A stretch of DNA of 16,785 bases from Smithella sp. D17 (GCA_000753945.1 JQOA01000235.1:1-16785), one strand, 5' to 3'; counted from the first letter of the stretch, positions 8,479 through 16,053 are shown. Numbers and translations are program-made. Notes: generated from the letters alone by a model not told the origin.

Positions 8479-8496
8479 TTTAACAGGAGGCTTTAA

Positions 8497-10455
8497 ATGA
8501 CTCTTTACAGGCAATTAGTTATTTTTACTGTATTATTGTTTTTAATTCTTTTCACGGGAACATGGTTCGCCAAGCTTGAGAGCACACGATCATTCCTGAC
8601 AAACCAGCTTGAATCCCATGCTCAGGATACGGCAAGTTCTCTCGGCCTTGCCGTCTCGCAATACCCGGACGACATGGTCAGTGTGGAAACCATTATTAAC
8701 GCCATTTTCGACAGGGGATATTACGAAACGATCAGATTTATTGACCCTAACGGAAAGATCTTATTAGAAAGAAATCTGAAGGTAGTCATTGAAGGAGTCC
8801 CTTCATGGTTCATCAAGCTGGTGCCGTTAAAAGTATCCGAGGCCAATGCCTATGTCACAGCCGGCTGGCGCCAGGCGGGAACAATTTATGTCAAAAGCCA
8901 TGCCGGATATGCTTACAACAGTCTATGGCAGGATATTAAACATACAACCTTACTTTTTGCGCTGTGCGGAATTTTTATATTGATCGCGGGCGGCTTTGGA
9001 TTACGTATGCTCCTGCGTCCCCTGGTCCTCGTTGAACAGCAGGCAGATGCTTTATGCCGAAAGGAATACGAGATCCAGACAAAGATACCAAGAACAAGAG
9101 AACTGCGGCGCATTGTTTTTGTGATGAACCGCATGACGGAAAAAGTGAAAGAAATGTTTTCCGAACAGGTTATACAAGCCGAAGGACTCCGTCAGCGTGC
9201 TTATAACGATTCACTAACGGGCATTGGCAATCGCCGCTATTTCGAAAGCCAGGTTACCGCCTGTCTTGATAACAAAGACAGCGACATGAAAGGAATTTTA
9301 TTGCTGATCCGCATTAATGGATTGGAAATACTCAATAAACAAAGAGGTTTTCTTGTTGCTGACGAATTGTTGAAGAGGGTTGCGGCATTAATGCAGGAGA
9401 TTGCGGCAAAGCTTGCGGGTTCAGTTCTGGCGCGGCTTTCCGGAAGCGATTTTGTTTTGTTTCTGCCTGATTATCCGCCATCCGAAGCAGCCCGGCTTTC
9501 CGGCGAAGTGGCTAACACGCTCAGCTCCCTGGCTGCTGCGGATATAACAGCTACGGAAAATGTTTCTAATGTTGGAACCTGCGCCTATGACCGGTCCGTT
9601 ACCCTTGGCCAACTTCTTGCGGAAGCTGATCTGGCGCTGGCCGCTGCCACACAAACCGGGGCTAATGCCTGGCACGTCCGCACGGTTATGGAAAGCGCCG
9701 GGAAGGCTCCCTTCGGTCAGCAGCAGTGGAAGGAAGCGTTGGAAAAAGTACTTAAAGACAGACGAATAGTCCTGTATTCCCAACCTGTGGTAAAAGCTGC
9801 GGACAGAAACATCATACTTCATCAGGAGATTTTTTCCCGAATAATTCTTGAAGGAAGCGAAATCATTAATGCCAGTGTATTTATACCCATTGCCGAGCGC
9901 TTAAAACTTATTTCTGCTCTTGATCGCCTGATTATAGAGGAGGTTATGAAACTTGACCGCAAGGAGCTTGGCGCTGATGATATCGCAGTCAATTTATCGC
10001 CATCTTCGTTGCAGGATGAATCTTTTGTTCAGTGGATACAGAATACTTTGGTGAATTTACCCGAAAACGCGCCTAAAATAATTTTTGAGTTTGGAGAATT
10101 CGGTGCAGTACAAAATGAAAATATTTTAAAGTCTTTCACTGCTGTTATTCGTGCGTGCGGCCATAAACTGGGGTTGGACCATTATGGTCAAAGTTGCGGG
10201 AACCTGAAATATCTTCAATCCCTGCGTCCTGATTACGTAAAGATTGACCGGGCATACACGGGTGAATTGAAAGATGAAGACAGTGACAGCCGTTTTTTCA
10301 TCAGCTCCATTTGCAGCGTCGCTCATAGTATTGATGTAATAGTCATAGCTGAAGGCGTCGAGACAGAAAAGCAATGGCAGCTCCTGCGAGAACTTAATAT
10401 TGATGCTATTCAGGGATACATTATAGACAGCTCAAAACCGATTAAAAAAGGTTAA
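8497..10455 (+). CDS. lapD: LapD-like c-di-GMP receptor with degenerate GGDEF and EAL domains
   Basis: This 652-residue inner-membrane protein would bind c-di-GMP inside the cell and trap LapG outside it. Its order is membrane segment 8-24, periplasmic LapD/MoxY-type PAS-like domain (about 25-148, with 'SHAQDTASSLG' and Trp124 in 'GWRQ', the position of the LapG-contact tryptophan in P. fluorescens LapD), and membrane segment about 150-170. HAMP (about 171-225), GGDEF (about 231-395) and EAL (about 408-645) follow. The GGDEF motif reads SGSDF (315-319), so cyclase activity is not expected. The EAL motif reads EIF (444-446) and the catalytic DDFG reads DHYG (561-564), pointing to a receptor rather than a phosphodiesterase. 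NLSP (499-502), KID (582-584) and EGVE (619-622) persist, compatible with ligand binding. AGGAGG at 8485-8490 lies 6 bases before the ATG. Co-transcribed with the protease gene. Confidence 0.93.
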   Translation: MTLYRQLVIFTVLLFLILFTGTWFAKLESTRSFLTNQLESHAQDTASSLGLAVSQYPDDMVSVETIINAIFDRGYYETIRFIDPNGKILLERNLKVVIEGVPSWFIKLVPLKVSEANAYVTAGWRQAGTIYVKSHAGYAYNSLWQDIKHTTLLFALCGIFILIAGGFGLRMLLRPLVLVEQQADALCRKEYEIQTKIPRTRELRRIVFVMNRMTEKVKEMFSEQVIQAEGLRQRAYNDSLTGIGNRRYFESQVTACLDNKDSDMKGILLLIRINGLEILNKQRGFLVADELLKRVAALMQEIAAKLAGSVLARLSGSDFVLFLPDYPPSEAARLSGEVANTLSSLAAADITATENVSNVGTCAYDRSVTLGQLLAEADLALAAATQTGANAWHVRTVMESAGKAPFGQQQWKEALEKVLKDRRIVLYSQPVVKAADRNIILHQEIFSRIILEGSEIINASVFIPIAERLKLISALDRLIIEEVMKLDRKELGADDIAVNLSPSSLQDESFVQWIQNTLVNLPENAPKIIFEFGEFGAVQNENILKSFTAVIRACGHKLGLDHYGQSCGNLKYLQSLRPDYVKIDRAYTGELKDEDSDSRFFISSICSVAHSIDVIVIAEGVETEKQWQLLRELNIDAIQGYIIDSSKPIKKG

Positions 10456-10607
10456 GGATTGAAACTTATCTGGAATCACGGGTATAAACCCCCAAGCAAG
10501 CTTTGGAAACAGATTCCGCAACAAACTGCGGGGTTACACCTGCCATGTTTCAATAGGGGAATTCATCATTGATGGTTAATGTTTACAGTTTACATGCCCC
10601 GCAAATA
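10456..10607. other. Convergent spacer with a possible multi-branched RNA fold
   Basis: No reading frame of note lies here. GGAATC (10472-10477) can pair with GATTCC (10512-10517), enclosing two small hairpins: GGGT-ATAA-ACCC (10480-10491) and CCAAG/CTTTGG with one bulged T (10492-10506). Next to it, and competing for two bases, is CCGCA-N6-TGCGG (10516-10531). This looks like a three-way junction in RNA, or the remains of a small palindromic repeat. It lies downstream of both flanking genes, so it is not a leader for either. No known RNA family was recognised. Confidence 0.35.
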
Positions 10608-10643
10608 AAAAAAACCCGTGACGGAATTGCCACGGGTTTTTTT
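10608..10643. terminator. Bidirectional rho-independent terminator
   Basis: AAAAAAACCCGTG (10608-10620) pairs fully with CACGGGTTTTTTT (10631-10643) across a 10-base loop. It sits between the convergent lapD-like and OmpA-like genes and can serve both. Confidence 0.93.
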
Positions 10644-10660
10644 ATTCTAATAACTAATAC

Positions 10661-12064
10661 TTACTTTTTGATAATGTAATCTACTGCCGCTTCTACACGC
10701 CTGTTTTTCTGACGCCCTTCTTTTGTTTTATTGGAGTCGATTGGTTTTTCCGCACCGAAGCCAATTGCGGTCAGGCGCTTGGCGTCAATACCTGATTTTT
10801 CTACCAGGTATTTCTTTACAGAATTAGCCCGTCGCTGGGAAAGTTTTTTATTGTAGTCCGGATCTTTGGATCTATTAATGTTATCGGTATGTCCTTCGAT
10901 TGTTACGTTTAAATCCTCATATTTCTTCATAACATCAGCCAGCGCATCAATATCCTTAGAATATTTTCCCTTGATGGCGGATTTGTCGAAATCAAACAAT
11001 ACGTTGAGGGTCGTTCTTCCTTTCTCCACAATCTCCAGGATAGGACAACCATCCTTATCCACCTTCACACCGGCAGGAGTGTCGGGACACTTGTCCCGGC
11101 AGTCAATAACTCCGTCCTTGTCGGAATCCTTGGGACAGCCATTCTCATCAACAGCACAGCCCTCAGGCGTATCCGGACACTTATCGCAACCATCGCATAC
11201 ACCATCCTTGTCGGAATCAGTGGGGCAACCGTTCTCATCGACAATACAGCAAGAGGGGGTATCGGGGCACTTATCGCAACCATCGCATACACCATCCTTG
11301 TCGGAATCAGTGGGACAACCATCTATGTCGACGATGCAACACGAAGGTACATTGGAACACTTCTTAACAACGGGCGCCGGTTCTGGCGGAGGTGGAGGCG
11401 GGGGCGGAACAGGCTGCACACCACCGAAGTGGTAATTCAGGCCAAGAGTAAGAATGTGGTCTGCAATAGTAGCGTCCACATCATTAATGTCGTATTTGCT
11501 CATGACGTAGCGGTATCCAAAATCGACCGACAGACGGGGAATGATTTCCAAATTAATTCCGGCCAGTCCCTGCCACGCGAAAGCATTAGCAGATTCATCC
11601 ACAAAACCTGGAGCTGTCCCTGCAATTTCTCCCCATGACCAGCCAGCTCCTGCTCCAATATAGGGTCTAATCATTCCATATGGATACCTTAATATAAGGT
11701 TGGCCATTACGTTACTTGCTTTATAGTGCTCTTGCTTCAAGGGCTCATAGAAATCCTGATCTGCCAGATAAGTATATTCTAATTCGGCAGCTACCCATTT
11801 GAACGGAAAAATATAACCGGCTTTGGCACCGGCAGCCCAGCTATTATCAAGATCAATTTTTTGTGTCTCTCCTTTTTCTGTATCCACTTCGAGTTCATCG
11901 GGTATGACCCAGCCTCCGAAAACACCAATATAAAACGGATGATAAATTTCTACCGGTTCTTTAGTGGAATTTATTGGTTCTGCCGCTGATAAAAATGATG
12001 AAAAGGTTAAAAGAAAAAAAGCTGCTAACATTAACACTACAAAAGGGTGAGAATATCTCTTCAC
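10661..12064 (-). CDS. OmpA-family outer-membrane protein with TSP3 repeats
   Basis: This 467-residue envelope protein tethers the outer membrane to peptidoglycan. A signal peptide (about 1-28, ending near 'FLSAAEP') leads an eight-strand-type beta-barrel (about 42-213). A proline-rich hinge follows (218-232, eight consecutive Pro), then calcium-type thrombospondin-3 repeats 'DSDKDGVCDGCDKCPDTP' (about 246-341) and an OmpA C-terminal domain (about 352-463). The last has 'IEGHTDN', 'LSQRRANSVKKYL' and 'RQKNRRVE', the peptidoglycan-binding residues. I chose GTG at 12064 over the upstream in-frame TTG at 12082: AAAGGAGG lies 7 bases before the GTG, and the TTG would place the ribosome-binding site inside the gene. 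The TSP3 region is unusually rich in cysteine (18 between 236 and 340, including CxxCxxC). It ends at the terminator shared with the lapD-like gene. A role with the adhesin is not shown by the sequence. Confidence 0.92.
   Translation of the reverse strand: MKRYSHPFVVLMLAAFFLLTFSSFLSAAEPINSTKEPVEIYHPFYIGVFGGWVIPDELEVDTEKGETQKIDLDNSWAAGAKAGYIFPFKWVAAELEYTYLADQDFYEPLKQEHYKASNVMANLILRYPYGMIRPYIGAGAGWSWGEIAGTAPGFVDESANAFAWQGLAGINLEIIPRLSVDFGYRYVMSKYDINDVDATIADHILTLGLNYHFGGVQPVPPPPPPPPEPAPVVKKCSNVPSCCIVDIDGCPTDSDKDGVCDGCDKCPDTPSCCIVDENGCPTDSDKDGVCDGCDKCPDTPEGCAVDENGCPKDSDKDGVIDCRDKCPDTPAGVKVDKDGCPILEIVEKGRTTLNVLFDFDKSAIKGKYSKDIDALADVMKKYEDLNVTIEGHTDNINRSKDPDYNKKLSQRRANSVKKYLVEKSGIDAKRLTAIGFGAEKPIDSNKTKEGRQKNRRVEAAVDYIIKK
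11042..11329 (-). repeat. Thrombospondin type-3 repeat tract (about 90-bp period)
   Basis: Three and a part units of about 30 residues encode 'DSDKDGV' calcium-binding loops. Two units are nearly identical in DNA: 11178-11224 matches 11268-11314 base for base, offset exactly 90 bp. This implies recent duplication or conversion. Confidence 0.85.
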
Positions 12065-12119
12065 AAGCAATCCTCCTTTCAAGGAATTTTTTTAATTATT
12101 GAACATGTTAGCCTTTTAT

Positions 12120-12125
12120 ATTATA
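12120..12125 (-). promoter_or_regulatory. Candidate -10 element for the OmpA-like gene
   Basis: On the - strand this reads TATAAT, about 56 bases upstream of the GTG start, within an A/T-rich 216-base spacer. No good -35 hexamer lies 16-18 bases before it, so the call is weak. Confidence 0.3.
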
Positions 12126-12280
12126 GAAAATTAAAAGTAAAGAGTAATTTTATAAAATTTTTAACCCATAATATTTGTAAAACTTAGACTTTTTCAATAT
12201 AATACAAAAATATAATTGAGCCTGCATATCCTCAAGAATTGAAAGATTCTCAAGCCAAGCCGGATGAAAGGTAAACAGCA

Positions 12281-13378
12281 TTATAAATAATCGTTTTTAT
12301 TGATGACATGAACGGAAGTTGCCTTGAAGGAAGCGACTGCTGTAGCCCCTTGAGTTATGCCTAAATCTTCGCAGGAAGTTATTGTAACGTACGCGACCAG
12401 AGGAAATCCACAGTCGAGAATAAGTTTATTAAAAAATCCCTGGCGGATAATTTTGGTTACTTTTGCTTCAAAGATATTGCGCGCGCTGCTTTTACCCGAC
12501 GTTTGACTTAATACGGTAACATTCTCCGGCCTCAAACAGCAGTAAACCTTTTGTCCGATGGAACAATCGCCTATTGCTTCAATTTCTTTTCCATTAACCG
12601 AAACAACAATATTGCCTGCTGAACAACTTTTAACAACTCCTTCCAGTATTGTTTCGGTTCCGACAAAATTAGCCACAAACTCCGAATCCGGCTGATTAAA
12701 TATTTCGGCAGTTTTTCCTGACTGCACGATTTTACCGCTGTTCATAACGCTTACATCCTGCGCCAGACGCAGGGTTTCTTCACGATCATGCAAAGCCAGC
12801 ACCGCCGTGATTTTCGTTTCTTCCAATATCCGCTTTAAATCGTCAATAATGGTTTCTCTGGACGGCGGATCAAGCGAGTTGAATGCTTCGTCAAGCAATA
12901 TGATTTGAGGTTTGATGGCAAACGCCCTGGCCAGCGAAACCCTTTTTGCTTCTCCTCCGGAAAGCGCCCGGGCCGATCTTTTTTCCAACTGGCTTATTCC
13001 GAAATAATCCAAAGCACTTTGAACCCTGATTTTTATTTCCTCATTTTTTATTTTGCGAAACTTCAAGCCCAGCGCCACATTTTCAAAAACGGAATTATTC
13101 AAAAGCAGTGGCTCCTGAAAAACGACAGATACATGGCGGCGCAGCATTGCCAGATCTGCTCTCGTTTCCAGGGGCGAACCCTGAAAATAAATCTTTCCCT
13201 GCTGAGGTTTTAACAAACCGGCCAGCATTAAAAGCAGTGTAGATTTCCCTGCGCCGTTGGGACCGATCAGCGCCAGAATCCTGCCCTGCCGCACATGCAA
13301 CTCAGGAATATCCAACACGGTCACGCCGCCGCGCTTTAAAATTATATTTTCCACCTTCATCAAACCTTCGGATTTCAT
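12281..13378 (-). CDS. tupC: Tungstate ABC transporter ATP-binding protein (TupC/WtpC-like)
   Basis: This 365-residue cytoplasmic ATPase drives oxyanion uptake through the adjacent permease. Walker A is at 39-47 (GPNGAGKST), Q-loop Q88 in 'VFQEP', signature LSGGE 139-143, Walker B 'IILLDE' 159-164, and H-loop H197 in 'ALHDRE'. After about 242 comes a TOBE/OB-like C-terminal region ('CCLRPENVTVL' then 'SARNIFEAKV'), common in molybdate/tungstate-class ATPases and possibly regulatory. The ATG at 13378 overlaps the permease stop (ATGA), suggesting translational coupling. A second start at 13360 ('MKVENIILKRGG') has a nearby GAAGG and cannot be excluded. It is the last gene of a four-gene operon. 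Tungstate rather than molybdate is inferred from the TupA-type binding protein in the same operon. No clear terminator follows. Confidence 0.88.
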   Translation of the reverse strand: MKSEGLMKVENIILKRGGVTVLDIPELHVRQGRILALIGPNGAGKSTLLLMLAGLLKPQQGKIYFQGSPLETRADLAMLRRHVSVVFQEPLLLNNSVFENVALGLKFRKIKNEEIKIRVQSALDYFGISQLEKRSARALSGGEAKRVSLARAFAIKPQIILLDEAFNSLDPPSRETIIDDLKRILEETKITAVLALHDREETLRLAQDVSVMNSGKIVQSGKTAEIFNQPDSEFVANFVGTETILEGVVKSCSAGNIVVSVNGKEIEAIGDCSIGQKVYCCLRPENVTVLSQTSGKSSARNIFEAKVTKIIRQGFFNKLILDCGFPLVAYVTITSCEDLGITQGATAVASFKATSVHVINKNDYL

Positions 13379-14073
13379 CGGGGATAGTGCCTTTGCTGGA
13401 GTTGTGTGAGCAGAGCGTTGATAATAAAGGCGAGGATTAAAAGAATAATGCCCAATGCGATGGCAATATCAAAATTTCCCTTGCCGGTTTCCATAACCGT
13501 GGCGGTGGTAAGCACCCGCGAATACCCTTTAATATTACCACCGACCATGATGGAAGCGCCGACTTCGGAAATAACTCCACCGAAACCAGCCATGACCGCC
13601 GCCAGAAGCGGCAGTTTCGCTTCTTTAATCAATATCCACACCATCTGCAAACGGCTTGCGCCCAGAGACAAAATTTGCAGACGCAGATTTGGCGGCAGGT
13701 TTTGAATGGAGGCCAGCGATATCCCCATGACAATCGGTGTGGCGATAATCGCCTGCGCAATAATCATGGCATAGGGAGTATAGAGGATTTCCAGAAATCC
13801 GAAAGGACCGCTGCGCCAGATCAGCATCGTAACGAAAAGACCGACAACTACCGGCGGCAGGCCCATTCCCGTATTGATTAAACTGATGACAAATCTTTTT
13901 CCGAAAAAATTATTTAAAGCGACGGCTGTGCCAATGGAAACCCCGATAAAAAGGCTGATAAACGTGGCTGTCCCTGATATTTTCAAAGACAGCCACGTTA
14001 TTCCCAATACTTCAGGATCAAAACTGATGATTAACTCAAAAGCTTTTATGATTCCCTGAATAATTAATTCCAT
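13375..14073 (-). CDS. tupB: Tungstate ABC transporter permease (TupB-like)
   Basis: This 232-residue inner-membrane channel subunit has about five or six hydrophobic segments across 25-222. The ATPase-coupling EAA-type loop appears as 'LGASRLQMVWILIKEAKLPLLAAVMAGFGG' in outline (about 146-175; the conserved Gly sits in 'LGAS'). 'GLPPVVVGLF' (about 71-80) and 'SEVGASIMVGGNI' (about 178-190) are typical of the TupB/WtpB group. The ATG starts 6 bp after the tupA stop. Its ribosome-binding site is weak (TAGGT, about 12 bases upstream), so coupling to tupA translation is likely. The stop overlaps the ATPase start by 4 bases. Confidence 0.9.
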   Translation of the reverse strand: MELIIQGIIKAFELIISFDPEVLGITWLSLKISGTATFISLFIGVSIGTAVALNNFFGKRFVISLINTGMGLPPVVVGLFVTMLIWRSGPFGFLEILYTPYAMIIAQAIIATPIVMGISLASIQNLPPNLRLQILSLGASRLQMVWILIKEAKLPLLAAVMAGFGGVISEVGASIMVGGNIKGYSRVLTTATVMETGKGNFDIAIALGIILLILAFIINALLTQLQQRHYPR

Positions 14074-14079
14074 ATTGAA

Positions 14080-14955
14080 TTATTTACCTAAATCTTCAAC
14101 TTTCTTTCCGGCATCGGGGAAAAATAACGGAGAACCGTATTTATCAACGCCGAATGTTTTAATGATCTTCTGAGTATTTTTGGAAACCATGAAATCGGCA
14201 AATGCTTTGGCGCCGGCGGCATTGGCTTTGGGCCATTTTGCGCTGTTTACTTCAATCACATGATAAATGTTAAGAAGAGCAGCATCGCCTTCTACAAGTA
14301 TGTCCAATCCCAGATTTTTCTTCAGAGACAGATATGTTCCGCGATCAGCCAGCGTATAACCTTTTTTCTCTGCTGCAACATTTAAAGTCTGTCCCATTCC
14401 CAATCCGGTTTCCTGATACCATTTTTGTCCGGCAGGAGTTACTTCCGCTTTCTTCCATAATGTTTTTTCTTTGGCGTGCGTTCCCGAGTTATCTCCGCGC
14501 GATAAAAACAAACCTTCTGCTTTGGCAACCATTTTAAGCGCTTCAGCGGAAGATTTCACGCCTTTGATTTTGGCCGGATCAGCGCCCGGTCCAACAATAA
14601 TGAAATCATTATGCATAACCAATTGTCTGTTTACACCAAAACCATCAGCCATAAATTTCTTTTCAGCATCCGGTGAATGAACCAGCAGGACATCCGCCTC
14701 GCCTTTTTCCCCCATCTTCATGGCCTGACCGGAGCCCACGGCAATCGTCTTTACAAAGTAACCTGTCTTCTTTTCAAAAATGGGAATCAAAACATCGAGC
14801 AGACCCGTGTCCTGAGTACTTGTTGTGGTCGCCAGGATGATATTCTTTTGTTTGGGAGCGGCTTTCGCTGCAAAAACGTTTGACGTTCCGAACGCGAAAA
14901 GCAACGCGGCTACCATCAACGTTATTATAACTTTACTACTTCTGAACATTTTCAT
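14080..14955 (-). CDS. tupA: Tungstate-binding periplasmic protein (TupA-like)
   Basis: This 291-residue periplasmic solute-binding protein captures oxyanion for the TupBC transporter. A signal peptide covers about 1-29 (cleavage near 'VFA-AKA'). The mature start carries 'ILATTTSTQDTGLLDVLIP' (40-58), whose TTTS is the hallmark ligand motif of TupA proteins. The second ligand loop 'SRGDNSGTH' (152-160) is also intact, as are 'GSGQAMKMGEKGEADVLLVH' (74-93) and 'DRGTYLSL'. The ATG has AAAGGAGA with good spacing; a second in-frame ATG lies two codons on. The gene follows another binding protein gene by 30 bp and precedes the permease by 6 bp. In organisms with tungsten formate dehydrogenases or aldehyde ferredoxin oxidoreductases, this system supplies the metal. 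Specificity over molybdate is inferred. Confidence 0.92.
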   Translation of the reverse strand: MKMFRSSKVIITLMVAALLFAFGTSNVFAAKAAPKQKNIILATTTSTQDTGLLDVLIPIFEKKTGYFVKTIAVGSGQAMKMGEKGEADVLLVHSPDAEKKFMADGFGVNRQLVMHNDFIIVGPGADPAKIKGVKSSAEALKMVAKAEGLFLSRGDNSGTHAKEKTLWKKAEVTPAGQKWYQETGLGMGQTLNVAAEKKGYTLADRGTYLSLKKNLGLDILVEGDAALLNIYHVIEVNSAKWPKANAAGAKAFADFMVSKNTQKIIKTFGVDKYGSPLFFPDAGKKVEDLGK

Positions 14956-14985
14956 AAACTTTCTCCTTTATATTAAAATATTTTA

Positions 14986-15840
14986 TTATTTCTTCTGTGC
15001 TTTCTGCCATTCCATAGAATTGGGGAAGAAAAGCGGTGAACCGTATTTATCCTTGCCGAAATCACGGATAATCAGTTGGCCTTTTTTCGGTGAGGTCAGC
15101 CATTTTACAAATGTCATCGTATCTTTTTTGTTTACCTTCGGGAATTTTGACTGACTGACAGGTATCAATGAAATGAAATTTAAAAGAGCCTCATCACCTT
15201 CGACCAGTACTGCCAGCTTGATCTGGTCTTTTATGGATAGATAAGTCGCCCGGTCAATCACCGTGTAAGCTTCTTTCTGATCGGTATATTTAAGCGTGGG
15301 AACATTGCCTTCAGCTCCCTTTTCGTAAACGGTATACCATAAACCTGAAGGTTTAATTCCGGCCTTTCCCCAGAGTTCCATTTCCGCGACATGTGTGCCT
15401 GATTTGTCACCGCGGCTGATAAACAGAGAGTTGCTATCCATAATTTTCTTTAATGCTTCCGCCGCTGTTTTTGTTCCCTTGATTGCCGCCGGATCGGAAG
15501 CTGGTCCGACAATGACAAAATCATTGTACATCAGGGGAATTCTGTCTGTGCCGAAACCATCAGCGATAAATTTTTCTTCCAGAGATTTGGCATGAACCAT
15601 AACCAGATCAATTTCGCCTTTGCGCGCAATATCCAAAGCAGCTCCCGTTCCCGCGCCCACATGACGCACACGGATGCCTGTGTCTTTTTCAAACTGATCT
15701 TCCAGAGCGCTGACAATACCGGCATCAATCGGACCGATTGTGCTGGATAAAAATACAAATTTATCCCCATTGGCGGCCAACGCCAGAGAGGAACAGACTA
15801 AAATAAGCAACACCGTCAATTTTCCGATAAATACTTTCAT
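14986..15840 (-). CDS. Second TupA-like periplasmic binding protein with altered ligand motif
   Basis: This 284-residue solute-binding protein is a clear paralogue of the adjacent TupA and the first gene of the operon. A signal peptide covers about 1-22 ('LALA-AN'). It keeps the second ligand loop 'SRGDKSGTH' (142-150), 'DGFGTDR', 'YNDFVIVGPASDP', 'DRATYLS' and the C-terminal 'FGKDKYGSPLFFP'. The TupA hallmark TTTSTQDTG is replaced by 'SSTIGPIDAG' (32-41), so the anion site has changed. It may bind a different oxyanion (molybdate or another), bind tungstate with other affinity, or act as a sensor. Only one permease-ATPase pair is present, so the two binding proteins probably share it. The ATG has AAGGAGG with 7-base spacing, stronger than those of the downstream genes. 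The ligand cannot be assigned from sequence. Confidence 0.85.
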   Translation of the reverse strand: MKVFIGKLTVLLILVCSSLALAANGDKFVFLSSTIGPIDAGIVSALEDQFEKDTGIRVRHVGAGTGAALDIARKGEIDLVMVHAKSLEEKFIADGFGTDRIPLMYNDFVIVGPASDPAAIKGTKTAAEALKKIMDSNSLFISRGDKSGTHVAEMELWGKAGIKPSGLWYTVYEKGAEGNVPTLKYTDQKEAYTVIDRATYLSIKDQIKLAVLVEGDEALLNFISLIPVSQSKFPKVNKKDTMTFVKWLTSPKKGQLIIRDFGKDKYGSPLFFPNSMEWQKAQKK

Positions 15841-15891
15841 TTTTAATCCTCCTTACGAATGTCATAATTGATATAGTGCCAAAATTCAAGC

Positions 15892-15919
15892 GAATAATAT
15901 AGAATAATCAATTATTCTA
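15892..15919. promoter_or_regulatory. Candidate operator with three phased half-sites upstream of the tup operon
   Basis: TAGAATAAT (15900-15908) and ATTATTCTA (15911-15919) form a perfect 9-bp inverted repeat around CA. A further copy of GAATAAT lies at 15892-15898, exactly 10 bp (one helical turn) from the copy at 15902. The element is 60-80 bases upstream of the first transporter gene. It does not match the classical ModE site (CGTTATAT dyad). The regulator is unknown. Confidence 0.5.
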
Positions 15920-15945
15920 AAAATAGAAAAACGATTATAAATTTA

Positions 15946-15974
15946 TTGACCTTACTTAGCAATTTGGGTATTTA
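15946..15974 (+). promoter_or_regulatory. Weak candidate promoter for the biotin carrier gene
   Basis: TTGACC (15946-15951) is followed after 17 bases by TATTTA (15969-15974), about 80 bases before the biotin carrier start. The -10 is a poor match (3 of 6), so this is only a suggestion. Confidence 0.25.
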
Positions 15975-16053
15975 CACAAAAGTAATTTATCAATAAAAAG
16001 TATTCAACGTTTCCCCGATAAAAATTAAGGGGCCTAAAAGGAGATATGCAAAA

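Noticed and set aside
8497..10455. Active diguanylate cyclase or phosphodiesterase
   Set aside because: Signature motifs SGSDF, EIF and DHYG deviate at catalytic positions, and the periplasmic domain and neighbours match LapD receptors.
10458..10554. ATTGAAAC (10458-10465) and GTTTCAAT (10547-10554) as CRISPR repeat ends
   Set aside because: These 8-base strings resemble common CRISPR repeat termini, but they occur once each in opposite orientation, and the flanking bases do not repeat. There is no array.
10866..11435. 189-codon + strand frame opposite the OmpA-like gene
   Set aside because: Its translation is the antisense of the TSP3 repeats and proline hinge (Ser/Pro repeats and a poly-Gly run), with no independent support.
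12225..12256. Possible terminator after the ATPase gene (AGAAT...ATTCT, TTGAG...CTCAA)
   Set aside because: The stems are only 5 bp, A/T-rich and not followed by a T-run on either strand.
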